DNA from: Chloroflexota bacterium | GTDB taxonomy: Bacteria > Chloroflexota > Dehalococcoidia > UBA2979 | DNA length: 32,279 nucleotides | Reading direction: 5' to 3' | NCBI GenBank assembly: GCA_009837285.1 | Contig: VXTU01000081.1 | Coordinates: forward strand, 4,024-36,302 | Shown here: piece after piece, positions 16,621 to 24,783 of the stretch | Numbering within the stretch: the first letter of the stretch is position 1 | Layout of the letters: the number at the start of each line of letters is the position of its first letter | Made by a program: the position numbers and the translations under genes | Notes under the pieces: model-generated | What the model was told of the DNA's origin: nothing | Seen by the model: only the letters and a program-made list of their open reading frames with translations | The model's database searches: none

Positions 16621-18528
16621 ATGGCCATAGACCAGGAAGAGCGTGTGTCCGGCTGGTGGACGCACTCGGTGGGCAGGCGGACCCTGCTGCGAGGAGGACT
16701 CCTCGGAGGCGTCGGCCTCGCGGCTGCGGCATTGATCGGCTGCGGCGGCGATGACGACGATGATGATGACGACGGCGCCGCGTCGACCACCACCACCACC
16801 ACGACGACGACCACCACCAGCACCGCACAGGCGACCGCGACTGCGGCGCCCAGCGTCAACGTCACTCAGGACGACGATGACGACGACGAGGACGGCCAGG
16901 CTGAAGAGGCCGAGACCCTCGGCGAGCTGGTGCAAGACCCGGCACTGCCGTACCCGTACAACTTCCCGGAGCCGAACAAGACCCCGCAGCCGGGCGGCAT
17001 CATGAAGGTGGCGGCGACCTGGAACTTCCAGTCGATCGACCCGATCGACTCGGCGGCAGGCGGCACGGTGACCGTGCCGAACATGGTCTACAACCGCCTG
17101 ATCGGCTTCAAGCGCGGCCCCGCCGCGGACGTCTTCCAGCCGGAGATCGAGCCTGAGCTGGCCGCTTCGTGGGAGCGCTCCCCCGACGGCCTCACGTTCA
17201 CGTTCGCGATCCAGCCACACGCCACATGGCAGAACATCGCGCCGCTGAACGGCCGCAAGTTCACGGCTGAGGATGCGGCTTTCGCCCTGAATCGCTACGC
17301 GACCGAGGGCGTGCACAAGTCCTACTACGCCAACGTTGCCGGCTTCGAAGCAGTCGATGACGAGACGTTCAAGATCAACATGGCGCAGGCGACGGCGGAC
17401 TTCCTGAATCCGCTCGCCAGCAACAAGCAGACGATCTTCCCCAGGGAACTCGTCGACGACGACAGCATCGAGACCAATGCGATCGGCACGGGCCCGATGA
17501 TCCTCGAGTCGCTCGAGCTGGGCCAGAACGTGCTCTTCAGCAGGAACCCGGACTACTGGGAGAAGGAAGTGCTCCTGGACGGGTTCGAGTTCCGGATCAT
17601 GCCGGACCACCCCGCCCGCCTCGCGCAGTTCCGCGTCGGCAACATCGACTACGCCTACGGTGTGGTCTCGACGGTGCGTGACCTCAACGAACTGCTGGAG
17701 ACGAACCCGGACGTCCAGGTCAACTTCATCCCGATTACGTACAACTCGATCAGCATGGGCATCAACCACACGCTCGAGAAGTACCAGGACGTGCGCGTCC
17801 GCCGCGCCCTCGCCATGGCGGTCGACCGCCAGGAGATGGTCGACATCGTCTTCGACGGACTGGGCAAGGCGCAGAACATCATTCCGTGGCCGTTCCTCTT
17901 CGACGAGGAGAAGTCGGTCGGTAGCCCCGAGGTCGGGCCGTACCTGCAGTACAACCCCGACGAGGCGAGGAAGCTGCTCGCGGCTGCCGGCGCCGAGGGC
18001 TTCACGATGAACAACAGCTACTACGCCTACACCAGTGCCCTGGAGCAGATGACCGAGATCACCTACTCGCAGCTTGCTCGCGTGGGTATCAACATGACTG
18101 GCGGCAAGGTGGACTACACCGAGTTCAACTCGCAGTGGGTCCCCTCGAAGCTTCCGGACTTCTCCACCTCGGCGTGGAGCACCAGCGGCTACGACGCCGA
18201 CAACTGGTTCCACGGCCAGGTCCACTCGCAGTCGCCGGGCAACCGCTGGCGGACCAACGACGCCGAGATCGACGAATGGGCCGAGGCCCAGCAGATCGAG
18301 CTCGACCCGGCGGCCCGCGCGGACATCTGGCGCAAGATCTGGGACAAGGACCTCGACCAGGCCTACCGCCCGACGCTGCCGTGGGGCTTCAGCCTCGAGG
18401 TCTACCAGCCGTGGGTGCGCGGTCTGCGCTTCACCGGCACGGCCCCGGGCGACAACAACTCCTACTACACGTGGGGCGACCAGGTGCACTCGGCCTGGAT
18501 CGACCCGGACATCGAGGGCCGCAGCTAA
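16621..18528 (+). CDS. Family-5 ABC transporter substrate-binding lipoprotein (copy 1)
   Basis: The 635-residue protein is exported by Tat (SVGRRTLLRGG, hydrophobic GVGLAAAALIG) and lipidated at Cys41 (LIGC). A run of eight Asp and eleven Thr follows, then a second acidic patch (about residues 84-100), forming a tether. From about 120 on it is an SBP_bac_5 domain of the oligopeptide/nickel type: MVYNRLIGF, ELAASWERSPDGLTFTFAI, LNGRKFTAEDAAFALNRY, GTGPMILES, NPDYWEKEV, VRRALAMAVDRQEMVDIVF. It should capture a peptide or other organic solute outside the membrane. Start has AGGGAGG 7 nt upstream. No permease or ATPase genes are adjacent, so its partner transporter lies elsewhere. Ligand unknown. 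Confidence 0.94.
   Translation: MAIDQEERVSGWWTHSVGRRTLLRGGLLGGVGLAAAALIGCGGDDDDDDDDGAASTTTTTTTTTTTSTAQATATAAPSVNVTQDDDDDDEDGQAEEAETLGELVQDPALPYPYNFPEPNKTPQPGGIMKVAATWNFQSIDPIDSAAGGTVTVPNMVYNRLIGFKRGPAADVFQPEIEPELAASWERSPDGLTFTFAIQPHATWQNIAPLNGRKFTAEDAAFALNRYATEGVHKSYYANVAGFEAVDDETFKINMAQATADFLNPLASNKQTIFPRELVDDDSIETNAIGTGPMILESLELGQNVLFSRNPDYWEKEVLLDGFEFRIMPDHPARLAQFRVGNIDYAYGVVSTVRDLNELLETNPDVQVNFIPITYNSISMGINHTLEKYQDVRVRRALAMAVDRQEMVDIVFDGLGKAQNIIPWPFLFDEEKSVGSPEVGPYLQYNPDEARKLLAAAGAEGFTMNNSYYAYTSALEQMTEITYSQLARVGINMTGGKVDYTEFNSQWVPSKLPDFSTSAWSTSGYDADNWFHGQVHSQSPGNRWRTNDAEIDEWAEAQQIELDPAARADIWRKIWDKDLDQAYRPTLPWGFSLEVYQPWVRGLRFTGTAPGDNNSYYTWGDQVHSAWIDPDIEGRS
16750..16818 (+). repeat. GAY and ACN trinucleotide runs encoding Asp8 and Thr11
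   Basis: Eight GAC/GAT codons (16750-16773) and eleven ACC/ACG codons (16786-16818) form near-perfect triplet repeats directly after the lipobox Cys. In-frame slippage could change tether length without breaking the gene. Confidence 0.75.
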
Positions 18529-18553
18529 GCGCCTTCGACAGCGTGACGAACCT

Positions 18554-18581
18554 GAGGGGCGGCCAATCGGCCGCCCCTCTT
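18554..18581 (+). terminator. Terminator hairpin of copy 1
   Basis: GAGGGGCGGCC (18554-18564) pairs with GGCCGCCCCTC (18569-18579) around an AATC loop and is followed by TT. The 11-bp perfect stem begins 25 nt after the stop codon. The T tract is very short. Confidence 0.85.
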
Positions 18582-18648
18582 GCGTCCCGGGCTGACCACC
18601 CGCCGCGAGCCCCTGCCCGACGACGCGAGCCACCTCTATCAACGAACG

Positions 18649-18678
18649 TTGTGTCGTAATGCCTCGTTCGGGTAGGCT
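18649..18678 (+). promoter_or_regulatory. Promoter of second substrate-binding protein gene
   Basis: TTGTGT (18649-18654), an 18-nt spacer and TAGGCT (18673-18678). A small inverted repeat (CAACG-AA-CGTTG, 18640-18651) overlaps the -35. Confidence 0.55.
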
Positions 18679-18718
18679 GCCCAAATCTCAGGCGACGGAC
18701 GAGGTAAGGAGATTTCGT

Positions 18719-20617
18719 ATGGCTGAGTATCTCGACGAGCGCACTCATGGATGGTGGGCGCATTCCGTAGGCAGGCGGAGCCTCCTCCGAGGCAGCCTGA
18801 TCGGTGGCGTCGGCCTCGCAGCCGCGGCGCTGATCGGCTGCGGCGGCGATGACGACGACGATGACGACACGACCGCCGACACCACCACGACCACTACCAC
18901 CACCACCGCCACTACCGGCGGGACGACGTCGGGCTCCACCGACACGACGTCGGATTCCTCGACCTCCGGCGACGACGGTGGGACGGCAGAGCCTGTCGAG
19001 ACGGTCGGCGAGCTCGTCCAGGACCCGAGCCTGCCGTACCCGTTCAACTTCCCGGAGCCGGACAAGGCCCCGGTCCCCGGCGGCGTCATGAAGGTGGCGG
19101 CGACATGGAACTTCCAGACCATCGACCCCACCACCTCGGCGGCCGGCGGCACGGTGACCGTGCCGAACATGGTCTACAACCGCCTGATCGGCTTCACACG
19201 GGGCCCCGCCGCGGACGTCTTCCAGCCCTCGATCGAGCCGGAACTCGCCGCCTCGTGGGAGCGCTCGCCGGACGGGCTGACGTTCACGTTCCAGATCGAC
19301 CCGCGGGCCACCTGGCAGAACGTCGACCCACTGAACGGGCGCAAGTTCACGGCCGAGGACGCACGCTTCGCGCTGCACCGCTACGCAACCGACGGCGTCC
19401 ACAAGGCCTACTACACGAACGTGGCCGACTTCACGGCCGTCGACGATGAGACGCTGGCGATCACGATGTCGCGGGCGACGGCGGACTTCCTCAACCCGCT
19501 GGCGAGCAACAAGCAGACCATCTTCCCGAAGGAGCTGGTGGACGACGGCACGATCACCACGCGGGCCATCGGCACCGGGCCGATGATCCTGACCGGCCTC
19601 GAGGCGGGTGTGAACGTGCTCTTCGACAAGAACCCGGACTACTGGGAGCGCGATGTGCTCCTAGACGGCTTCGAGTTCCTGATCATGCCGGACCACGTCG
19701 CCCGCCTCGCGCAGTTCCGGGTCGGCAACATCGACTACGGCTACGGGCTGGCCTCGTCGCTCCGCGACCTCGCGGAGATCGTGGACACGAACCCGGACAT
19801 CCAGATCAACCTGCTGCCGACCACCTCCAACGGGATCACCGTGGGTCTGAACCACACGCTGGAGAAGTACAAGGACGTACGCGTGCGTCGCGCGCTCACC
19901 ATGGCGATGGACCGCCAGGAGATGCTCGACATCATCTTCGACGGCGTCGGCAAGGCGCTGCACGTGATCCCGTGGCCGTTCCTGTTCGACGAGGAAGTGA
20001 CGCTCGGCTCGCCGGAGCTGGGGCAGTGGTTCCGCTACGCCCCGGAGGAGGCGAAGAAGCTGCTGGCAGCCGCGGGGGCCGAGAACCTCGAGGTGAACAA
20101 CAGCTACTACGCCTACACCAGCGGCCTGGAGCAGATGTCAGAGGTCTACCAGGCGCAGCTCTCCGAGGTCGGCATCAAGATGACCGGCGGCAAGGTGGAC
20201 TACACCGAGTTCAACTCGCAGTGGGTCCCGAGCCAGCTACCGGACATCTCCACTTCGGCGTGGGCCACCAGCGGCTACGACGGCGACAACTGGTTCCACG
20301 GTCAGGTCCACTCGCAGTCGCCCGGCAACCGCTGGCGCACGAACGACCCCGAGATCGACGCGTGGGCCGAGGCTCAGCAGGTCGAGCTCGACGCGGACGC
20401 GCGCTCCGAGCTGTGGCGCAAGATCTGGGACAAGGACCTGGACCAGATGTACCGCCCGACGATGCCGTGGGGCTTCACGATCGAGATCTACCAGCCGTGG
20501 GTGCGCGGTCTGCGGTTCACGGGCACCTCGCCCGGGGACAACAACTCGTACTACACGTGGGGCGACCAGGTGCACACGGCCTGGATCGACCCGGACGTGG
20601 AGGGCCGAAGCGGCTAG
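18719..20617 (+). CDS. Family-5 ABC transporter substrate-binding lipoprotein (copy 2)
   Basis: The 632-residue protein is the second tandem paralogue. Its Tat signal is SVGRRSLLRGS with GVGLAAAALIGC, lipid Cys41, then seven Asp and a Thr/Ser/Gly-rich linker (to about residue 95). The SBP_bac_5 domain follows, with the same landmarks as copy 1 (MVYNRLIGF, LNGRKFTAEDARFALHRY, GTGPMILTG, NPDYWERDV, VRRALTMAMDRQEMLDIIF, WFHGQVHSQSPGNRWRTND). The pocket-lining half has changed at scattered sites (for example IQINLLPTTSNG against VQVNFIPITYNS in copy 1), so the ligand may differ. The ATG at 18719 is chosen because AAGGAG lies 7 nt upstream and it aligns with the other copies; an in-frame upstream ATG at 18659 falls before the promoter box. 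Confidence 0.94.
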   Translation: MAEYLDERTHGWWAHSVGRRSLLRGSLIGGVGLAAAALIGCGGDDDDDDDTTADTTTTTTTTTATTGGTTSGSTDTTSDSSTSGDDGGTAEPVETVGELVQDPSLPYPFNFPEPDKAPVPGGVMKVAATWNFQTIDPTTSAAGGTVTVPNMVYNRLIGFTRGPAADVFQPSIEPELAASWERSPDGLTFTFQIDPRATWQNVDPLNGRKFTAEDARFALHRYATDGVHKAYYTNVADFTAVDDETLAITMSRATADFLNPLASNKQTIFPKELVDDGTITTRAIGTGPMILTGLEAGVNVLFDKNPDYWERDVLLDGFEFLIMPDHVARLAQFRVGNIDYGYGLASSLRDLAEIVDTNPDIQINLLPTTSNGITVGLNHTLEKYKDVRVRRALTMAMDRQEMLDIIFDGVGKALHVIPWPFLFDEEVTLGSPELGQWFRYAPEEAKKLLAAAGAENLEVNNSYYAYTSGLEQMSEVYQAQLSEVGIKMTGGKVDYTEFNSQWVPSQLPDISTSAWATSGYDGDNWFHGQVHSQSPGNRWRTNDPEIDAWAEAQQVELDADARSELWRKIWDKDLDQMYRPTMPWGFTIEIYQPWVRGLRFTGTSPGDNNSYYTWGDQVHTAWIDPDVEGRSG

Positions 20618-20642
20618 GAGTCCTCGACGGCGTGCACAACCT

Positions 20643-20670
20643 GAGGGGCGGCCGAACGGCCGCCCCTCTT
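20643..20670 (+). terminator. Terminator hairpin of copy 2
   Basis: The same 11-bp stem as copy 1 (GAGGGGCGGCC, 20643-20653; GGCCGCCCCTC, 20658-20668) with a GAAC loop and TT after it. It begins 25 nt after the stop codon. Confidence 0.85.
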
Positions 20671-20723
20671 GCGTGTCCGGGTCCCGAGGCTGGCGGGAAC
20701 GTCGGACGCAGCACTATACGCGA

Positions 20724-20752
20724 TTGTAATGGATTCGGCCGCGGAGTAGGCT
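20724..20752 (+). promoter_or_regulatory. Promoter of third substrate-binding protein gene
   Basis: TTGTAA (20724-20729), a 17-nt spacer and TAGGCT (20747-20752); the best spaced of the three related promoters. Confidence 0.6.
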
Positions 20753-20800
20753 GCCACCACTTGGAGAGAGCGAACAGCACCCCTGGGGAGGAGGATTCTC

Positions 20801-22708
20801 ATGGCCCTGGACCAGGAAGAGCGCTTGTTTGGATGGCGGACGCAGGCCGTAGGCAGGCGGGCCCTCCTACGAGGTGGCATGCTCGGAGGCGTCGGCCTCG
20901 CGGCCGCGGCACTGATCGGCTGCGGCGGCGACGACGATGACGACGACGACGAGGCCACGACCCAGACGGCCACCTCCGGCACGACCACCACAGCGACCAC
21001 GTCGAGCGGAACAACCTCGGGCACGACGACATCGGGCAGCACGACCTCGGACACTACGGCTACGACCGACGAAGAGGAAACGGCGGTCGAGCCGCTGGGC
21101 GAACTCGTCCAGGACCCGGCGCTGCCGTACCCGTACAACTTCCCCGAGCCGAACAAGGTCCCGGTTCCCGGCGGCATCATGAAGGTGGCGGCGACCTGGA
21201 ACTTCCAGTCGCTCGACCCCGTCGACTCCGCCGCTGGCGGCACGGTCACCGTGCCGAACATGACCTACAACCGCCTGATCGGCTTCAAGCGTGGTCCAGG
21301 CGCGGACGTGTTCCAGCCCGAGATCGAGCCCGAGCTGGCCGCTTCGTGGGAGCGCTCCCCGGACGGCCTGACGTTCACGTTCCAGATGCAGCCGGGCGTG
21401 ACCTGGCAGAACGTGGCGCCGCTGAACGGCCGGCCCTTCACGGCGGAGGATGCCAGGTTCGCCATCCATCGCTACGCGAACGAGGGCGTGCACAAGTCGT
21501 ACTACACCAACACCGCGAGCTTCGAGGCCCCCGATGACGCCACGTTGAAGATCAACATGGCGAAGGCGACGGCGGACTTCCTCAACCCGCTCGCCAGCAA
21601 CAAGCAGACCATCTTCCCCAAGGAGATGGTCGACGACGGCAGCATCAAGACCGCCGGCGTCGGCACGGGCCCGATGATCCTGACCGGCCTGGAACTGGGC
21701 CAGAACGTCGAGTTCGTGAAGAACCCGGACTACTGGGAAAAGGACGTCCTGCTGGACGGGTTCGAGTTCCTCATCATGCCGGACCACGTGGCCCGGCTGG
21801 CGCAGTTCCGCGTCGGGAACATCGACTACGCGTACTCGCTGGTGTCGAGCGTGCGTGACCTCAACGAGGTCCTGCAGACGAACCCCGATGTCCAGGTCAA
21901 CTTCATCCCGGTGACGTACAACGGGCTCAGCCTGGGGATGAACCTCACGCTGCCGAAGTACTCGGACGTGCGCGTGCGTCGAGCGCTTTCGCTAGCGATC
22001 GACCGGCAGGAAATCCTCGACATCGTCTACGACGGCCTGGGCAAGGCGCTCAACACCATCCCGTGGCCGTTCCTCTTCGACGAGGAGGCGACGATCGAGT
22101 CGGGGCTCGCCGGCAACTGGCTCCGCTATGACCCGGACGAGGCGATCAAGCTGCTGCAGGCAGCGGGGGCCGAGGGCCTTGAGATCATCAACAGCTACTA
22201 CGCCTACACCAAGGGCTTCGAGCAGCACACGGAGGTGATCCAGGCGCAGCTCCAGAGGGCCGGCATCAAGATGGGCGGCGGCAAGGTGGACTACACCGAG
22301 TTCAACTCGCAGTGGGTCCCCTCGAAGCTCCCGGATGTCTCGACCTCGGCGTGGAGCACCAGCGGCTACGACGCCGACAACTGGTTCCACGGCCAGGTGC
22401 ACTCGGAGTCGCCGGGCAACCGCTGGCGGATCAACGACGCCGAGATCGACGAGTGGGCAGAGGCCCAGCAGCTCGAGCTCGACCCCGATGCCCGCAAGGA
22501 GCTCTGGCGGAAGATCTGGGACAAGGATGCCGACCAGTCGTACCGGCCGACCATCCCGTCCGGCTTCTGGCTGGAGGTCTACCAGCCGTGGATGCGCGGG
22601 ATCCGCTTCACCGGTACCGCGCCGGGCGACAACAACTCGTACTACACATGGGGCGACCAGGTGCAGTCGGGCTGGATCGACCCGGACGTGGAGGGCCGCA
22701 GCGGCTAG
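20801..22708 (+). CDS. Family-5 ABC transporter substrate-binding lipoprotein (copy 3)
   Basis: The 635-residue third paralogue has the Tat signal AVGRRALLRGG with GVGLAAAALIGC (lipid Cys41), seven Asp, and a Thr/Ser/Gly-rich linker to about residue 90 ending in an acidic patch (DEEETAVE). The SBP_bac_5 domain is complete: MTYNRLIGF, LNGRPFTAEDARFAIHRY, GTGPMILTG, NPDYWEKDV, VRRALSLAIDRQEILDIVY, and the C-terminal YTWGDQVQSGWIDPDVEGRSG. In the middle of the domain it resembles copy 1 more than copy 2 (VQVNFIPVTYNG). The Shine-Dalgarno site is strong (GGAGGAGG, 6 nt before ATG). It should be anchored on the outer face of the cytoplasmic membrane. Its ligand and permease are unknown. Confidence 0.94.
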   Translation: MALDQEERLFGWRTQAVGRRALLRGGMLGGVGLAAAALIGCGGDDDDDDDEATTQTATSGTTTTATTSSGTTSGTTTSGSTTSDTTATTDEEETAVEPLGELVQDPALPYPYNFPEPNKVPVPGGIMKVAATWNFQSLDPVDSAAGGTVTVPNMTYNRLIGFKRGPGADVFQPEIEPELAASWERSPDGLTFTFQMQPGVTWQNVAPLNGRPFTAEDARFAIHRYANEGVHKSYYTNTASFEAPDDATLKINMAKATADFLNPLASNKQTIFPKEMVDDGSIKTAGVGTGPMILTGLELGQNVEFVKNPDYWEKDVLLDGFEFLIMPDHVARLAQFRVGNIDYAYSLVSSVRDLNEVLQTNPDVQVNFIPVTYNGLSLGMNLTLPKYSDVRVRRALSLAIDRQEILDIVYDGLGKALNTIPWPFLFDEEATIESGLAGNWLRYDPDEAIKLLQAAGAEGLEIINSYYAYTKGFEQHTEVIQAQLQRAGIKMGGGKVDYTEFNSQWVPSKLPDVSTSAWSTSGYDADNWFHGQVHSESPGNRWRINDAEIDEWAEAQQLELDPDARKELWRKIWDKDADQSYRPTIPSGFWLEVYQPWMRGIRFTGTAPGDNNSYYTWGDQVQSGWIDPDVEGRSG

Positions 22709-22734
22709 CAGCTCCTCGACAGTGTGACGAACCT

Positions 22735-22762
22735 GAGGGGCGGCCTCCGGGCCGCCCCTCTT
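22735..22762 (+). terminator. Terminator hairpin of copy 3
   Basis: The same 11-bp stem (GAGGGGCGGCC, 22735-22745; GGCCGCCCCTC, 22750-22760) with a TCCG loop and TT after it. It begins 26 nt after the stop codon. Confidence 0.85.
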
Positions 22763-22785
22763 GCGTGTGCCATATGTCGTCGGAT

Positions 22786-22862
22786 TGGTCGGGGAGGCCG
22801 GATTTGAACCGGCGACCTCCTGACCCCCAGTCAGGTGCGCTACCAAGCTACGCCACTCCCCG
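22786..22862 (-). tRNA. tRNA-Pro (anticodon GGG)
   Basis: The minus strand folds as a complete tRNA: acceptor CGGGGAG with CTCCCCG, D-arm with AGCTTGGTAGCGC, anticodon stem CCTGA/TCAGG with loop CTGGGGG (anticodon GGG at 22826-22828), T-arm with GGTTCAAATCC, discriminator A at 22789. CCA is encoded (22786-22788). It reads the Pro codon CCC, which is frequent in this GC-rich genome. Its 3' end faces the substrate-binding protein array. Confidence 0.96.
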
Positions 22863-22944
22863 ACGCGGCAGCCCGACGATGGTAGCAGGCGCCCGACAGG
22901 CGAGCGATGGGCGGGCGGGCGAGGCGCGCCGCCCTCGGCCGCAG

Positions 22945-23844
22945 CTAGGCGAGCCCGGCGCTGCGCGCACCGACGATCAGCACACCACCGAGCGCGGCGA
23001 CCCCCACGTACTGCGCGACCACCGCGCGGCGCAGCTGCAGCGTGAGGTGTGCGTGCAGCAGCCCGCTCGCGAGGAAGAAGGCCAGCAGCAGCGCCAGCGA
23101 GGCGAGGTACCCGTCGAGCGGCACGTAGTGCAGCGCCCATCGCAGCTGGGTCACCACCAGCGCCACCACGCCGCCGAACGCCACCGTGTCCGACAGCTCG
23201 GCCTGCCCGTCGCGCAGCAACTCGATGGCCAGCAGGCCGGCCGCGAAGGCCACCGCAGCGAGAGCGGCCGGGAGCCCCAGCTCGAAGACGTAGGTGAGCG
23301 AGAACAGCGCGAACGCGGTGATGTAGACCGCGCCGCTCGTGGCAGGGCGCGCGAACGCCCGCCAGCGCTCGTTGGGGCGGACGGAGTGCACCTGCGCGAC
23401 GAGGATCGCCCCGAAGCCCAGGCCCGCGCCGAGCCCCCCGAGCAGCGTCCACCAACCCCTCGACAGTTCCTCGAGGAGTACCGGGACGGCGAGCGCGTAG
23501 AGCGCGGGGAGCAACACCTGCGGCGTTGGGTCGATGCCGAGGTCGACCGAGCGAGCGCGCGCCAGCCGCAGCACGCGATCCGTCCCGGCCCCGGCCGCCA
23601 CCGCGCCCGCCAGCGCGATCCACGCCGGCGTGGGCTCGATCAGCAGGAACATCAGGAACGCGAGCGTGACAGCCAGGGTCAGCACCACCACCGGCGCGTC
23701 GACGACGCGCAGCGCCGTCCGACGCCCGTCGTGCGCGACCTGCATGATGCGCGGCGCCTCGCCGGCCTCTTCCGAGGCGACGGAGGGCGCGTGGGTGGTT
23801 TCCTCGGGTATGTCGGGGTCGGCCGATTCGGTCGGGTCGGTCAC
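22945..23844 (-). CDS. Multi-pass integral membrane protein, 299 aa
   Basis: I do not recognise a named family. After an acidic cytoplasmic N-terminus (about 45 residues) there are about eight hydrophobic helices, for example VVVLTLAVTLAFLMFLLI, WIALAGAVAAGAG, VLLPALYALAVPVLL, LLGGLGAGLGFGAILVA, AVYITAFALFSLTYVF and YLASLALLLAFFLASGLL. No transporter signature or catalytic motif stands out. Its GTG start overlaps the stop of the amidohydrolase gene by 4 nt (GTGA), so it is translated from the same message. It is the last gene of the mfd-side operon and points toward the tRNA-Pro gene. Confidence 0.85.
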   Translation of the reverse strand: MTDPTESADPDIPEETTHAPSVASEEAGEAPRIMQVAHDGRRTALRVVDAPVVVLTLAVTLAFLMFLLIEPTPAWIALAGAVAAGAGTDRVLRLARARSVDLGIDPTPQVLLPALYALAVPVLLEELSRGWWTLLGGLGAGLGFGAILVAQVHSVRPNERWRAFARPATSGAVYITAFALFSLTYVFELGLPAALAAVAFAAGLLAIELLRDGQAELSDTVAFGGVVALVVTQLRWALHYVPLDGYLASLALLLAFFLASGLLHAHLTLQLRRAVVAQYVGVAALGGVLIVGARSAGLA

Positions 23845-24755
23845 TTCGCGGGCATGGCCGCGAACTGGGGTTCCGCCTCACCGAACATCTCGGCGGCGTT
23901 GCGGTACCAGATGCGGTCCGCCTCCTCCTCGGTCAGTTCGAGCTTCGCCATGATGTCGCGCAGGCTGCCGACGTGGTCGCTGATCTCGTCGTCACCGCAG
24001 TCAGAGCCCCAGACCAGCTTCTCGACGCCGATCTCGTTGCCGATCAGGCCTCGCTCGTAGGAGTGGCGCTCGATGGTGTCGCCGCCGGAGAGGTCGAACA
24101 CCACGTTGTGACGCCACCGCGCCACCGAAGCCGCCTCGTCATAGTTGCCAGTGCCGCCCATGTGCGCGCCGATGATCGGCAGGTCCGGGAAGTTGTTGGC
24201 GATCGTGTCGAGGTGGAACGGGCGCATGCGCAGCGCGGAGACGTCGCGCGGCACGCGGCTCCGGAACTCGCGCCAGCGCATGAACGCCTCGGCGGCCGCG
24301 GGGTCGCGCCGCGGGTGGGTGATCGCGTAGTCGACCCCACCGCCGATGACGCCACAGTGGAAGAGGACGGGCATCCGCAGGTCCTCGGCCTCCGCGTACA
24401 TGTGGAAGTAGCGGTAGTCGTCGTAGGGCAGGCGGGAGCCGATGATCTTGAGGCCGCGGTACCCGAGCCCGTGCAGCCGGGTGACTTCGCCGCGCGGCGT
24501 GTCGTCCACCAGCAGGTGGGCCACCGGCACCATCAGGTCCTCGTGGCGGCGCAGGTACGCGAGCGCATCGTCATGGTTCGGGCCGAACTCCCGACTCCCG
24601 CCCGAGAGCACCGAGGCGCGCACCACGCCGGCCGCCCGCAGCCGGTCGGCGCGCCGGTCGATCGCCTCGGTATGGTCGTTGTTGTCGGGGTCTTCCCAGT
24701 TCCGCGGGAAGTGGCAGTGGACGTCCCAGATCACCGTTCGCAGCCCCTTCGACAT
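23841..24755 (-). CDS. Amidohydrolase-family metal-dependent hydrolase
   Basis: The 304-residue protein has the TIM-barrel amidohydrolase-2 layout: IWDVHCHF at the N-terminus (HxH metal site, residues 13 and 15), LKIIGSRL, VLFHCGV with His near 133, IIGAHMGGTGNYDEA with His near 197, and VWGSDCGDDEI with Asp near 250. Members of this group cleave C-N bonds or decarboxylate aromatic acids (the ACMSD-like branch); the substrate here cannot be inferred. There is no signal peptide. The start codon has only a poorly spaced GAGG. It lies 28 nt after the GNAT gene and overlaps the following membrane protein gene by 4 nt. Confidence 0.9.
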   Translation of the reverse strand: MSKGLRTVIWDVHCHFPRNWEDPDNNDHTEAIDRRADRLRAAGVVRASVLSGGSREFGPNHDDALAYLRRHEDLMVPVAHLLVDDTPRGEVTRLHGLGYRGLKIIGSRLPYDDYRYFHMYAEAEDLRMPVLFHCGVIGGGVDYAITHPRRDPAAAEAFMRWREFRSRVPRDVSALRMRPFHLDTIANNFPDLPIIGAHMGGTGNYDEAASVARWRHNVVFDLSGGDTIERHSYERGLIGNEIGVEKLVWGSDCGDDEISDHVGSLRDIMAKLELTEEEADRIWYRNAAEMFGEAEPQFAAMPAK

Positions 24756-24783
24756 GCCTCGAACGTGGTCGTGCGAGAGTAGC

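Larger units (their letters stand above)
16556..22762 (+). repeat. Tandem array of three promoter-gene-terminator units
   Basis: Three direct repeats of about 2.1 kb each hold a TTGTnn/TAGGCT promoter, a substrate-binding lipoprotein gene of 632-635 codons, a conserved 25-26-nt spacer after the stop, and an 11-bp terminator hairpin with the same stem sequence. Flanking motifs have been kept along with the coding sequence, so whole transcription units were duplicated. The proteins have diverged mainly in the Thr-rich linker. Confidence 0.85.

Noticed and set aside
16750-16818. Triplet repeats as a CRISPR or phase-variation switch
   Set aside because: The repeats are in-frame codons; length change would alter the tether, not turn the gene on or off, and there are no spacers.
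16600-18684. A 694-codon minus-strand open frame opposite the first substrate-binding gene
   Set aside because: Same reasoning: the plus-strand gene has a signal peptide, family motifs, promoter and terminator, while the antisense product shows nothing recognisable.
22786-22862. tRNA-Pro as an attachment site for the receptor array
   Set aside because: I found no repeat of the tRNA 3' end on the other side of the array and no integrase, so integration is not supported.
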